DNA of 64,000 bases from CAYVIB01 sp964451365 (GCA_964451365.1 CAYVIB010000027.1:1-64000), one strand, 5' to 3'; positions 18,090 to 28,190 are shown, counted from the first letter of the stretch. Notes: generated by a model from the letters alone, not told the origin. A program made the numbers and translations.

Positions 18090-19664
18090 TTACGAATGTT
18101 CAGGCCTCATATGCGGGAAAAGCAGTACATCGCGGATGGAAGCGGAATCCGTGAGGACCATCACCAGCCGGTCGATGCCGATGCCCTCGCCCGCCGTTGG
18201 CGGCAGGCCGTATTCCAGCGCACGGATGTAATCCGCGTCGTAATGCATAGCCTCATGATCGCCCGCATCCTTTTCCTCCACTTGTTTCCTGAAGCGCTCC
18301 GCCTGGTCCTCCGCATCGTTAAGCTCCGAAAAGCCATTGGCGATCTCGCGCCCGCCGATAAAAAATTCGAAACGATCAGTCACAAAAGCGTCATCGTCAC
18401 TGCGGCGCGCCAATGGAGACACTTCCGAAGGGTAACCGGTAATAAAGGTGGGCTGAATCAGGTTCTCTTCCACCGTCGCTTCGAAAATTTCAGTGAGGTA
18501 CCTGCCAAAGCCCCACTCGCCATCCACCGGCTTTTTAATCGCGTAGACTCGCGCGACCGAATCGAATTCCTTGCGAATCAAATCGGCGTGGGAGTTTCTG
18601 GTTTTGGCATTCATCAGCCAATCCACCGCCTGGCAAAGGCCGCTATTTTTTGCGTTATACTCCTTCACCGCCTCGGCCATCGACATCTTCCTGAACGGCT
18701 GGCCAAAGTCATAAACAATTTTCGCTTCACCGTTTTCATCCTTAAAAGTGTTTTCGATGCCGGTTGTGCCGATAACTTCCGCCGCCAATTTGCGCAGCAT
18801 ATCCTCCGTCAGGTTCATCAGGTCGCGGTAATCCGCATAAGCCTGATAAAACTCCAGCATGGTAAATTCCGGATTGTGACGGGTGGACAAACCTTCGTTG
18901 CGAAAATTGCGGTTGATTTCGTAAACCCGTTCGAAACCACCCACCACCAGACGTTTTAAATACAGCTCCGGTGCGATACGCAAGTACATATCGATATCCA
19001 GCGCATTGTGATGGGTAACAAAAGGGCGCGCCGTGGCGCCGCCGGGAATCACCTGCAACATCGGCGTTTCCACTTCCATATAACCAGCGCCGTTTAAATA
19101 ATTGCGAATAAAATCGATTACTTTGGAGCGGATTTTAAATACATCCCGGATTTCCGGATTCACCACCAGATCCACATAGCGCTGGCGATAACGCAACTCC
19201 TGGTCCGCCAGGCCGTGATACTTGTCCGGCAGCGGCCGCAGGGATTTGGTCAGCAGATCGTATTCTTCCATGTTGACATACAAGTCGCCCTTACCGGATT
19301 TGTGCAAGGCGCCGCGCGCCCCGACAATATCACCGATATCCAGGGCCCCCCACTTTTCTTTAATTACGTTCTGCGTGTTTTTGTCCGCGTAAAGCTGAAT
19401 GCGTCCGGAAACATCCTGCAATACCATAAACGGCCCGCGCTTGGCCATCACCCGACCGGCAACCGCCACCTTGTGATCGAGAGCCTCCAGTTCCTCCTTG
19501 GTTTTCTCGCCAAACCGATTCTGCAAATCCTGCGCGTAACTGTCGCGCCGGAACTGGTTGGGAAAGGCATTGCCTTTTTCACGTATTGCGCTCAATTTTG
19601 CCCTGCGTTCGGCAATCAATTTATTTTCTTCTGCTTGAGCGTCAATGGAATTGCGTTCAGTCAT
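18090..19664 (-). CDS. lysS: Lysyl-tRNA synthetase, class II
   Basis: Charges tRNA-Lys with lysine. It has the N-terminal OB-fold anticodon domain (about residues 60-150) and class II motif 2 (FRNEGLSTRHNPEFTMLEFYQAYADY) and motif 3 (GIGIDRLVM). The 524-aa length is slightly longer than E. coli LysS. It lies downstream of prfB in the same direction, the same prfB-lysS pairing as E. coli. Confidence 0.96.
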   Translation of the reverse strand: MTERNSIDAQAEENKLIAERRAKLSAIREKGNAFPNQFRRDSYAQDLQNRFGEKTKEELEALDHKVAVAGRVMAKRGPFMVLQDVSGRIQLYADKNTQNVIKEKWGALDIGDIVGARGALHKSGKGDLYVNMEEYDLLTKSLRPLPDKYHGLADQELRYRQRYVDLVVNPEIRDVFKIRSKVIDFIRNYLNGAGYMEVETPMLQVIPGGATARPFVTHHNALDIDMYLRIAPELYLKRLVVGGFERVYEINRNFRNEGLSTRHNPEFTMLEFYQAYADYRDLMNLTEDMLRKLAAEVIGTTGIENTFKDENGEAKIVYDFGQPFRKMSMAEAVKEYNAKNSGLCQAVDWLMNAKTRNSHADLIRKEFDSVARVYAIKKPVDGEWGFGRYLTEIFEATVEENLIQPTFITGYPSEVSPLARRSDDDAFVTDRFEFFIGGREIANGFSELNDAEDQAERFRKQVEEKDAGDHEAMHYDADYIRALEYGLPPTAGEGIGIDRLVMVLTDSASIRDVLLFPHMRPEHS

Positions 19665-19799
19665 TATGATCAGACCTTGAATTTAAATGTAATTTAAGAA
19701 GTCGTTTCTTCGAGTTGGCACCAAGGACAGTGGCAACATTTTTTAATATCCATATTAAAATTGCCCCCTATAAATCCGAACTGCAGTGAGTTACCAGTT

Positions 19800-20895
19800 T
19801 TATAAACCCGCTTTCAAACTCGCCTCAATAAAATCATCGAGCTTCCCATCCAACACCGCTTGGCAATTACTTGTCTGCACACCGGTGCGCAAATCCTTGA
19901 TTCGCTGATCATCCAGCACATAGGAACGAATCTGGCTGCCCCAACCGATATCCGCCTTGCTGTCTTCCATCGCCTGCTTTTCGGCGTTGCGTTTCAGCAT
20001 CTCCTGCTCATACATCTTCGCGCGCAGCATTTTCCAGGCCTTGTCGCGGTTGGAGTGCTGCGAGCGCTCGCTCTGGCACTGCACGACAATACCCGACGCC
20101 ACATGCGTCAGGCGCACGGCGGAATCGGTTTTGTTAACGTGCTGGCCGCCGGCGCCGGAAGCGCGGTAAGTATCCTCGCGCACATCTGCTTTGTTAATAT
20201 CAATATCGATATCATCATCAATTTCCGGTGAGACAAACACCGAAGCGAACGAAGTATGCCGGCGATTGCCGGAATCGAACGGCGACTTGCGCACCAGTCG
20301 GTGCACGCCCGTTTCCGTCCGCAACCAGCCAAATGCATATTCACCTGCGAAATGAATGGTGGCGCTTTTGATACCCGCCACTTCGCCCGGCGACACCTCT
20401 TCCAGCGTCGTTTTAAATCCTGCATCCTCTCCCCAACGGAGGTACATGCGCAAAATCATTTCCGCCCAATCCTGTGCCTCGGTTCCACCGGAACCGGCCT
20501 GGATATCGAGGTAGGCATTATTGGCGTCCATTTCACCGGAAAACATACGGCGAAACTCCAGCGTTGCCAACTGGTTTTCCAGTGAATCTATCTCGGCTTT
20601 AATGTCACCAAGACTGTCTTCATCATTCTCCTCCACCGCCATTTGCAGCAGCTCACGGCAATCCGCCACACCGGAATCCAGCTTTTCGATGGTTTCGACA
20701 ACAATTTCCAATGAAGCCCGTTCCCTGCCCAGTGCCTGCGCTTTCTCGGGGTTGTCCCAGACGCCAGGCTCCGCCAGTTCGAGTTCGACTTCCGTCAAAC
20801 GCTCCTTCTTTTCCGCGTATTCAAAGGTACCCCCTAAGCACATCGGTACGTGCTTGCAGGTCGGCCAGTTTATTCAGGATGGGGTTAATTTCCAT
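19800..20895 (-). CDS. prfB: Peptide chain release factor 2, with programmed +1 frameshift
   Basis: RF2 recognises UAA and UGA stops and triggers peptide release. The gene needs a +1 frameshift. Frame zero begins ATG at 20895 (MEINPILNKLADLQARTDVL) and meets TGA at 20823-20821 after 24 codons. Shifting by one base at CTT-T gives Glu and continues as EYAEKKER to the stop at 19800, for a total of about 364 aa. The SPF tripeptide (KSPFDSGNRRHTSF) and GGQ motif (ASGAGGQHVNKT) are present. The open frame seen without the shift lacks the true N-terminus. Confidence 0.96.
20821..20835 (-). promoter_or_regulatory. RF2 programmed frameshift site
   Basis: Reading the minus strand from 20835: AGG GGG TAC CTT TGA. 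This is the classic arrangement: an internal Shine-Dalgarno-like AGGGGG three bases before the slippery CTT, followed by the in-frame TGA read by RF2 itself. Low RF2 allows slippage and raises RF2, an autoregulatory loop known from E. coli. The base after TGA is A (TGAA), unlike the TGAC of E. coli. Confidence 0.95.
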
Positions 20896-21099
20896 TCGCT
20901 CTCTCTACTGCGCTGAGTGAAAAACAAGGCGCGGATTGTACATGAGCGGCCGCGTCAACTCTACAGCGGCGCTCCGCGCGACAGGGCTAAACAAGTGTTT
21001 TGAAACCCTCGACAAACGCTTTCCGCAAGCCTATATTGCAGGTTCTATCTTTTTCGGTTTAACCGGGATCAATAATAAAAGCCAGGGGACAACTAAATC

Positions 21100-24063
21100 A
21101 TGTTTAAAAAAGCCTTTACCCCAGTCGTCCTAGTATCGAGTCTGGTATTATTTGCCTGCTCCGGCGATGATAACGACGACAACAATCAGACACCTGAAAT
21201 TGAAAAAACGTACGTGATATTCAGTCCCGCCACCGGTGAACTGCCCGTGCCAAACGACCTGCTGTTTTCGCGGGAGGAAATGGGCGACGGCACCATGAAT
21301 GCGGGAAGCGACCCCGCGAACCCGGTTATCAGTGCAATCGATACGCTTGATGGCGCCTCCGTCATCGCGCCAGTAGATATTACCTTTTCCGGCAGTCTCA
21401 ACGATGCGCAAAACCTGGATGCGGCCAACTTCGTTGTCCAGGGCTCCAGTGTTATCCCCAACCCCGAACAAAACGTTTTCCTGTTGCCGCTGACCTATCC
21501 CGGCGGCGACGCCCTGGTTCAGGCATCACTGGATACGGACGGCGACAATGTAGAAGAGAGCGTTGAAATACCCTCCTTCGCCGAAGCCATTGCCTACCAA
21601 CGCGCCGTGGCCGCGCAGGATGTTACCGCGCTCGCGACCCTGGCGGTGCCGGCCGCCCGTGTGGAAATCCTGAGCCTGGACGGCGGAACCGATAATGTCC
21701 TCCGTATCCAGCCGTTAAAACCCCTGTTGCCGGAAACCAAATACCTGGTGGTGCTGACCGGTATAGAAGACGCCGATGGCAATCCCGTCTACCCCTCTGT
21801 TGCCTACGATATCGTGCGCGGGCTGGAATCCTCGGAAGGCCCGTTTGGCGCGTTGAGGAACGCCATTAACGGCTGGGAAAGACTCGCCAGCGGTTACTTC
21901 GGCTTTAAGCAGCAGGTCTACAGTGCCGCCGGCGTGCCCGCCACGGCGCCCGCGCGGGAAGACATTATCTTTTCCCTGACCTTCACCACCGGCGGCACTG
22001 ATTCCGTGCTGAAAAGCATTGCCGCACCGGAATTCTTCTTTGAAAAATCGCTACGCACATCGTACAAGCAGGACGCGATCGAAAAACTGGTCAGCGGTGT
22101 CTACAACGTCAGCGGCGACAACAGTGGAATCAGCAATACCACCGATGCCGCCATCAACTCGACCATAAATATTTTACTGACCTCGCAGACGCTGCCTGAC
22201 TCCTCTCCGAACCCGCTGTACAACGCCAATATCGCCGGCGCCATCGCGGGCGGAGCCGATTTCGCCACCATTGCCGCCGACGCATCCGCCGCTTTCATCA
22301 TGCAGAGCGCTGCCGCCGAAGCCGCGATCAGTGTGCATAACAGTGGAGATGCGATGCAGGGAGACAAGACGCCCTACGTCAACATCGCCACCGAGGCCGC
22401 GGGCACCGTTGCCGCCCTTGCCGAGGGCGCCGAAGTTCCCGTATCGGCGCTGTTCCCGGTGCCGACGGCGAGGGAAAGTACGTTCTTCCGGGTGGACGCG
22501 GCCAGTGATATCAACCCGGCGCTGACCGCGCCGGCCCAGGTTTACCGGGGTGAAATCACCTTGCCGATGTACCAGGCCACGCCCCAGGATGGCGATGGCA
22601 GCGTGCTCAAAACCACCCGCTGGAACGCCAACGAAAGCATCGGTGCGGTTATAGACACCGCCCGGGGCAACCCGGCGGGAACCACGCCACCTTCGTCCAT
22701 GGTCACTTACCGGTATCCTTTCCCCGCCAAAACCGGGGATGTGACTGTACCGGTACTGGCGACCATGCCCAATGAAGCCACACTGGCCAATTTCGGCATC
22801 ACCCGACCGGAAAACGGCTGGCCGGTGGTGATTTTCGTGCACGGCATTACCACCGACCGCAGTATTTCCCTGCCCATGGCCGATGCCCTGGCCTTTGCCT
22901 GCGTGGAGCAGGACTTTTCCGGCCCTTCCGGTGCGCCCTGTTTCGCGACGATAGCCATAGACCAGCCGCTGCACGGTGTTGCCGCCGCCGGCAGCACAAT
23001 ACCGGGCCTGCCTGGTGTCACGGATCCGGCTAACAATATTGTTCCCAATGTACCGGCGTCCTCGCCCAACAGCCCCTCGGCGGGGCTGACCGAGCGGCAT
23101 TTTGATTTTGCCGCCGACGCGGCGCTCAATCCCGTCCCCATGGATTACGCTACCGACACCGGAGGATCCGGCGGCCTCTTTATCAACCTGTCCAACTTTG
23201 CCAATGTGCGCGACAACCTGCGCCAAATGGCCGTGGACCTGATGAACCTCAACGCCTCCCTCGACAGCATGGACATTAACGGCGACGGCGAAGCCAACGA
23301 ATTGGATGCCGGTAATGTATTCCTGCTCGGCCACTCCCTGGGCGGCATCGACAGCATTCCGTTTATTGCCGTGAACAACAGCGATGTTGTGCAGAACAGC
23401 CCTTTCAGCAGCCAGCCTCAAGTTAAAGCCGCCTCCATCATGTATCCCGGTGGCGGCATCCCGCGACTGCTGACCAACTCCACGAGCTTCGCGCCGCTGA
23501 TTATGCAGGGGCTGGCGAGCGCCAGCGACGAGTTGGTTTTCGGCCGCAGTGGCCTGGAAACTTATCTGAGCGTGTTCCAGGGCGTACTGGATTCCGCCGA
23601 TCCCATCAACTTTGCCGCGCAGTTGTCGGATAACAGCGGCTCAACCGGCATACTGCTGAGCGAAATTGTCGGGGACGGCGCGGATAATCCCCCCGATCGA
23701 ACCATCCCCAACGCGGCCGACAGCATTTGGGGAGATCAGTACGGCCCGCTGAACACGGCGCTGGAAAATGGCTTCACCCTCGGCAATTTCCGCGCACCGC
23801 TATCCGGAACGGAACCGCTGGCCGCCCGATTTGGCGCGATCAAAACCGCTGAAGCGGAACCCGATGGCGATCCTGCGGTACTGATAACCCGCTACACCGA
23901 GGGCAGCCACACCAACCCCATTACCGCCGGCAATACCGATGCCGACCCACTCTCCAGCCAGGCGGTTTTTTTCGAAACGTTAAGCCAGACGGTGACCTTT
24001 TTTGCCTTGGGCGGCAATGTGCCGGGCTCTATCGTCACCAATTCCACGGTGGTTGAACCCTGA
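21100..24063 (+). CDS. VolA/Pla-1/cef-family surface-exposed lipase lipoprotein
   Basis: A 987-aa lipoprotein (lipobox LFAC, Cys20, followed by an Asp-rich tail start). The alpha/beta-hydrolase region has the oxyanion-type stretch VIFVHGITTDRS and the nucleophile elbow LLGHSLGGIDS (Ser at about 746). Just before the elbow is an EF-hand-like loop, DINGDGEANELDAGN. Members of this family include Vibrio VolA and Pla-1/cef phospholipases/lipases of the cell surface. It is a single-gene unit with a strong terminator downstream. The substrate lipid is inferred from the family only. Confidence 0.88.
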   Translation: MFKKAFTPVVLVSSLVLFACSGDDNDDNNQTPEIEKTYVIFSPATGELPVPNDLLFSREEMGDGTMNAGSDPANPVISAIDTLDGASVIAPVDITFSGSLNDAQNLDAANFVVQGSSVIPNPEQNVFLLPLTYPGGDALVQASLDTDGDNVEESVEIPSFAEAIAYQRAVAAQDVTALATLAVPAARVEILSLDGGTDNVLRIQPLKPLLPETKYLVVLTGIEDADGNPVYPSVAYDIVRGLESSEGPFGALRNAINGWERLASGYFGFKQQVYSAAGVPATAPAREDIIFSLTFTTGGTDSVLKSIAAPEFFFEKSLRTSYKQDAIEKLVSGVYNVSGDNSGISNTTDAAINSTINILLTSQTLPDSSPNPLYNANIAGAIAGGADFATIAADASAAFIMQSAAAEAAISVHNSGDAMQGDKTPYVNIATEAAGTVAALAEGAEVPVSALFPVPTARESTFFRVDAASDINPALTAPAQVYRGEITLPMYQATPQDGDGSVLKTTRWNANESIGAVIDTARGNPAGTTPPSSMVTYRYPFPAKTGDVTVPVLATMPNEATLANFGITRPENGWPVVIFVHGITTDRSISLPMADALAFACVEQDFSGPSGAPCFATIAIDQPLHGVAAAGSTIPGLPGVTDPANNIVPNVPASSPNSPSAGLTERHFDFAADAALNPVPMDYATDTGGSGGLFINLSNFANVRDNLRQMAVDLMNLNASLDSMDINGDGEANELDAGNVFLLGHSLGGIDSIPFIAVNNSDVVQNSPFSSQPQVKAASIMYPGGGIPRLLTNSTSFAPLIMQGLASASDELVFGRSGLETYLSVFQGVLDSADPINFAAQLSDNSGSTGILLSEIVGDGADNPPDRTIPNAADSIWGDQYGPLNTALENGFTLGNFRAPLSGTEPLAARFGAIKTAEAEPDGDPAVLITRYTEGSHTNPITAGNTDADPLSSQAVFFETLSQTVTFFALGGNVPGSIVTNSTVVEP

Positions 24064-24071
24064 TGTAGGAT

Positions 24072-24103
24072 ATAAAAGCCCCGGTCATATCGGGGGCTTT
24101 TAT
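24072..24103 (+). terminator. Rho-independent terminator after the lipase gene
   Basis: A perfect 11-bp stem ATAAAAGCCCC / GGGGCTTTTAT (24072-24082 with 24093-24103) lies 8 bases past the stop. The A-rich and T-rich ends make it work in either direction. Confidence 0.9.
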
Positions 24104-24213
24104 CTTCCCCCGTCGCCACAGCCAATTTTTAGAATGTAAATTGGCGTCTTTTGGATATAATGTCCTGTGGTGCCCCATCACGGGGTTTAAGGTTATCTTC
24201 CAGTGACGGGCTT

Positions 24214-25128
24214 ATGGATATCACGCGACACAACTCGAACGGCGGTACAAATAAAAGGATTGTCGCGAAATCGCTTTCCGTTCTCGCCTGTGTTATTGCT
24301 TTCTCCTGCCTGCCCTTTCCACTGTTTGCGGAAACCATGGAATACCGTTACTGGAACGGCACCGGCGGGCGAAACCATTATGAGTTAAGCCTGCTGGAGC
24401 TGGCCCTGCGGAAAACCGCATCCTCGTACCCTCCCTATTCCATTGTGGAAAGTAACGATGATTTTGTTTCCTCCCGGGCAAGACGGGAAATCCAGCGAGG
24501 CGAAATTATCAATATTTTTACCGCTCCCGTGTTTCTGGACCCGGCAGCCAACACCGAAGGCATTATCTCCGTCCGCATTCCCATCCTGAAAGGCCTGTTG
24601 GGCTATCGACGCATTATTATCCGCGCGGAAGACAAAGCGCTTTTCGCTTCAATCTCCTCTGAGGATAAGCTCAAGGAACTGCGGGTGGGACAAGGGCGGG
24701 ACTGGCAGGACAATGTTATTTATCAAGCCAACCAATTTAACCTGGTGAACACCGGGGAGTTTGAACAGCTTGCGCCCATGCTTTCCCAGCATCGGTTCGA
24801 CTATATTCCATTGGGCGTTGCTGAAATCGATAGCATCTACACTGAAATGGAAGGGAAGGAAAAGAGCATGATCATCGATCCTTCGATTCTGATTTACTAT
24901 CCGCTCCCGGTGTTTTTCCATGTTTCAGCCAATCATCCCAAGTTGGCGGAACGCGTGGAAAAAGGCTTGGCACTGGCTGTCAAGGACGGTTCTTTCGACG
25001 CCCTTTTTCAACAAAATTTCAACCCCATCATAAAGATGTTGAATTCGCGTGACCACAAGCTATTCGTTTTAAACAATCCTTTCCTGCCCAAAAAATTTGG
25101 ACTGGACAAACCGTTTTTGCTTGAATAA
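24214..25128 (+). CDS. Periplasmic solute-binding-protein-like protein
   Basis: About 304 aa with a signal peptide (KRIVAKSLSVLACVIAFSCLPFPLFA|ET) and a bacterial type 2 solute-binding fold. It begins with a short strand, contains a DKLKELRVGQGRDWQDNVIYQ hinge-type segment, and ends with a helix near NPIIKMLNSRDHKLF. No transporter permease or ATPase gene is adjacent, so it may be a sensor or orphan binding protein. The start at 24214 is chosen because it puts the signal helix near the N-terminus; an in-frame ATG at 24151 gives a longer leader. Confidence 0.7.
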   Translation: MDITRHNSNGGTNKRIVAKSLSVLACVIAFSCLPFPLFAETMEYRYWNGTGGRNHYELSLLELALRKTASSYPPYSIVESNDDFVSSRARREIQRGEIINIFTAPVFLDPAANTEGIISVRIPILKGLLGYRRIIIRAEDKALFASISSEDKLKELRVGQGRDWQDNVIYQANQFNLVNTGEFEQLAPMLSQHRFDYIPLGVAEIDSIYTEMEGKEKSMIIDPSILIYYPLPVFFHVSANHPKLAERVEKGLALAVKDGSFDALFQQNFNPIIKMLNSRDHKLFVLNNPFLPKKFGLDKPFLLE

Positions 25129-25355
25129 ACAAAGCAACCGATAAAAGCTTTACTGTATCCGTTCTTGAGAGTATAACTATTTCGCCGAAATGACAGTTTC
25201 CGGCATCATCACTCAATCCGTACAATAACGATACCGGGAACCTCTGAAAATTCCTGTAAGCCACACCTGCATGGATGTAGTGATGCGGCATTCCGATGGT
25301 AGGGCAACGCAGTGGTCCGACATTTCGGAAGCCAAAGCCAGGAGGCGGCAGGAAC

Positions 25356-26546
25356 TTGATCAGAAGTTTCCTGGCGGAAACCGAATTGGAAACCAATCTA
25401 TTTAACATTAACGACCTATCGCTGTTGCTGGTCATCAGCGAATGCCTGCTACTCGCGCTGTTGCTGCTGACACTCAACCGGGGGAAAAAATTAAGTCACT
25501 ACCTGCTGGCCTTTTTTCTGTTGTCGATCAGCATCGAAGCCTTCGACACACTTATTTACTGGAGCCAATCCATCAAGGAAGCGTTTTTCGCTGATTCTCT
25601 TCATCTGTTTTTTGTATTAAAGTTTGCCGCGTTTCTACAGGGACCCCTGCTGTACTGGTATACAAAATCTGTTATGTATTCTGATTTCCGACTGCGCAGG
25701 AAAAATTGGCTGCATCTCATTCCTATCATTATTTTTCCACTGTATCTCATCGTCACTTACCACAGCCTGGGCAGGGAAAACATGGAAGCGGGTGTTTACA
25801 ACTACGACATCCTGTATCGCAACAGCTATTTTCGATTTCTTGTACTGATGCAGGAGTCATTTATCGTTATTTACAGCCTCGCCGCGCTACTGCTTTTTCG
25901 GGAATACCATCGCGGCCTGAAAAATAATTTTTCCAATATTGACACTATCGACCGCAATTGGCTACGCCTGCTGGTGGGCGGATTTCTTTTCATCTCGACC
26001 TGGAGGTTATTTCCACCACTCTTTCACCTAGTGGATATGGGCCAGGCGGCACATCTGTTTGGCCTGACGGGAAATTACCTGGATTACCTCCTGGTAACAG
26101 CACTGGTTTTTTATAGCGTGGCGCACTCGGAAGTTATCCACAGTGTGGTATCACCACAAAAACCGAATCGAAATGAAAGAAGTGAAAATTTTGATGACGA
26201 CCAGGTCGAACAAATTGTCAACGCCATGACACAACACAAGCACTACCTGGAACCCGAACTCACACTCGAACAACTGGCGGAACAACTGGGTCTGTCTCCC
26301 CGACTGGTTTCCAACATTATCAACCGGAAGTTCAACAAAAACTTTTTTGAATTTGTTAATTATTATCGGGTGGAACAGGCAAAGGAAATTATTTCGTCAA
26401 TGCCGGACGGTGTCTCGATGATCGATGTGATGGCCGATTCCGGCTTTAACAGTAAATCGGCGTTCAACCGTTTTTTCAAAAAGTACACGGGCATGACACC
26501 GACGGAATTCAGAAAAACGGCCATCACCTCACAAACCCGGAAGTGA
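25356..26546 (+). CDS. Membrane-anchored AraC-family transcriptional regulator
   Basis: A regulator with about seven predicted membrane helices in the N-terminal 270 residues and a C-terminal AraC DNA-binding domain (LEQLAEQLGLSPRLVSNIINRKFNKNFFEFVNYYRVEQAK and SMIDVMADSGFNSKSAFNRFFKKYTGMTPTEFRK). This layout senses an envelope signal and controls neighbouring genes. The TTG at 25356 has AGGAGG ten bases upstream. It stands next to GH16 glucanase sequences on the opposite strand, so glucan-use control is a reasonable guess. A decayed copy of its 3' end lies at 27839-28190. Confidence 0.85.
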   Translation: MIRSFLAETELETNLFNINDLSLLLVISECLLLALLLLTLNRGKKLSHYLLAFFLLSISIEAFDTLIYWSQSIKEAFFADSLHLFFVLKFAAFLQGPLLYWYTKSVMYSDFRLRRKNWLHLIPIIIFPLYLIVTYHSLGRENMEAGVYNYDILYRNSYFRFLVLMQESFIVIYSLAALLLFREYHRGLKNNFSNIDTIDRNWLRLLVGGFLFISTWRLFPPLFHLVDMGQAAHLFGLTGNYLDYLLVTALVFYSVAHSEVIHSVVSPQKPNRNERSENFDDDQVEQIVNAMTQHKHYLEPELTLEQLAEQLGLSPRLVSNIINRKFNKNFFEFVNYYRVEQAKEIISSMPDGVSMIDVMADSGFNSKSAFNRFFKKYTGMTPTEFRKTAITSQTRK

Positions 26547-26548
26547 GA

Positions 26549-26925
26549 CTGGTTCCTCGCAATAACAGCACATTGTCAGCCAGGAAAACAGGACCGACAG
26601 CGGATTTGGCAAGGTCGACAATACGAACATGAACACGCTGCCGCTCAACATCAATCCTTTCCACAAACAAATCGAATGTGTCGTTTACCGGGATCTTGTT
26701 GGGTCGTAATCCGGCTGTTTGTCCTGCAGAGCGGAACCGGATAAACCTCTTCCCTGGCAACGATATGAAAAATACTGTCTTTGACAAAGGCGATGTCCGG
26801 CCTCGACGTACAACACTGGTGTTCATGATAACCGCCACCCCAACAATCCAGGTTGAACGGCCATTTACTATCATCAATTTCGTCATCGAACTGGTCGCTC
26901 CAAATCAGGCTCCACTCGGGTCCCG
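26549..26925 (-). pseudogene. Remnant of a duplicated GH16 glucanase gene
   Basis: Two blocks align with the intact glucanase at 28195-30864. The first is the N-terminal catalytic start (PEWSLIWSDQFDDEID, and HIVAREEVY where the intact gene has HIVAREEIY). The second is a stretch from the middle module (FDLFVERIDVE then QRVHVRIVDL, matching FDLYVESIDAE and QRVHIRIADL). Between them the catalytic core and most of the protein are missing. A one-base deletion near 26747 shifts the frame after HIVAREEVY. The encoded enzyme cannot be functional. Confidence 0.85.
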
Positions 26926-27643
26926 GCGAAGAGTCCGGGCTTGGCGTTGGAGTCAGGTTATTGGCATCATCACCGCTTTGCGTATTTGCCACCGGCTGGC
27001 GCTGGCAAAAGTATGCAACTATCACGACCAGCAGAACGGTGGGAATGCCAAGCTCCAGGACCTCCTCCAATACCATGGCTTCAAAGCTGATCCGTTCGGT
27101 GACGAAGATCCCAAGCGGCTCCAACTTTCGCCCCAGACCATCGAGACTTTTTGAGATTACCATCAGACCCATTGCCAGGCCGACCCCGATCGCAACCGTA
27201 TCCAGCCGCAACAATCCGCGTACCAGTGGCAACAGGTAGCGGCGCACAGAATAAAAAATCAACACAACAAGTGCCAGCACCACTGCCACACCCGCCAGCC
27301 GCTCCACCAGCGCAACATCCGGGCTGGTGAAAATTCGGCTCTGGAGCAAGCCGGTTTCTGTAAACCGCTTATCGAAGTCCAACTCACGCATGCTGAACAC
27401 CAGTGGAAAGGCGGCCAGCGGGAAGTGTTCTCGCACGAACGCCAACTTTCCCAGCCACAGCGTTGCCAGCAGGCAAACGACATAGCCCACTGCCGACAGT
27501 TGCTCTACCAGACCGTCTTCGTGAAGCATGTCCTCTGCTTCCTGATAAGACATGCTGTGAAAATACAACGCTAATGCAGCGATACCCGCGAACACAACCA
27601 GGTAGGAAAACACAAAAGGATTTTGTGGAAGCTTGGAATTCAT
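26651..27643 (-). CDS. Multi-pass membrane protein fused to a decayed GH16 start
   Basis: Starting at MNSKLPQNPF (27643), the first 220 or so residues form about six hydrophobic helices (FVFSYLVVFAGIAALALYF, AVGYVVCLLATLWL, LAGVAVVLALVVLIFY and others) of an unrecognised family. After VVIVAYFCQRQPVANT the frame continues into a Pro/Thr/Ser linker and the GH16 remnant, ending in 25 residues of frameshifted sequence. The membrane part may be a real gene captured by a rearrangement. Whether the chimera is expressed is unknown. A longer opening starts at 27781 without support. Confidence 0.6.
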   Translation of the reverse strand: MNSKLPQNPFVFSYLVVFAGIAALALYFHSMSYQEAEDMLHEDGLVEQLSAVGYVVCLLATLWLGKLAFVREHFPLAAFPLVFSMRELDFDKRFTETGLLQSRIFTSPDVALVERLAGVAVVLALVVLIFYSVRRYLLPLVRGLLRLDTVAIGVGLAMGLMVISKSLDGLGRKLEPLGIFVTERISFEAMVLEEVLELGIPTVLLVVIVAYFCQRQPVANTQSGDDANNLTPTPSPDSSPGPEWSLIWSDQFDDEIDDSKWPFNLDCWGGGYHEHQCCTSRPDIAFVKDSIFHIVAREEVYPVPLCRTNSRITTQQDPGKRHIRFVCGKD

Positions 27644-27838
27644 AGGAAATGGCGTCCATATTAAGCCGTTGATTGAGTGCATGCAGGTATGCGCTTTTAA
27701 GCCAAAAAATACCGCGGCTGAATATGCCCTACTTGAATTGCCGGGAAGTTGAGCCAAATCAACCGCCAATAATCCTGTCATCTGACTACACGGTTGGAGG
27801 CTATGGCGACAATTTCGCTCCGGGTAACAGTCAATAAA

Positions 27839-28190
27839 ACGATTTACGTGATGCCGACCAGGCCGAACAAATTATCATCACCATGAGCAACACAAACATT
27901 ACCCGGCACCTGAGCCCACGACAGGACGACTGACGGAACAATCGATTTTGTTTTCCCGGCTGGTTCCGACATATCAACCGGAAGTTCAACAAAAGCTTTT
28001 TTGAATTTGTTAATTATTATCGGGACAGGCATGAAAATTTTTCGGCAACGCCGGAAGGTGTCTCGATGATCGATGTGATAGCCGATTCCGGATTTAACCG
28101 CAAATCGGCGTTCAACCGTTTTTTCAAAAAATACACGGATATGACACCGACAGATTTAGCAAACCAGCCATCACATCAAAGCGCGGAAGT
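27839..28190 (+). pseudogene. Remnant of the AraC regulator 3' end
   Basis: DNA here aligns with 26190-26545 of the intact AraC gene. Examples are GACCAGGCCGAACAAATTAT versus GACCAGGTCGAACAAATTGT, and a long block from TCTCGATGATCGATGTGATA onward with only a few differences per hundred bases. The protein MIDVIADSGFNRKSAFNRFF is preserved, but upstream parts have small deletions and stops. Only the DNA-binding end survives, so it is not a functional regulator. Confidence 0.88.

Noticed and set aside
22174..23421. 415-codon open frame antisense to the lipase
   Set aside because: Gly/Arg/His-rich shadow without domain signal.
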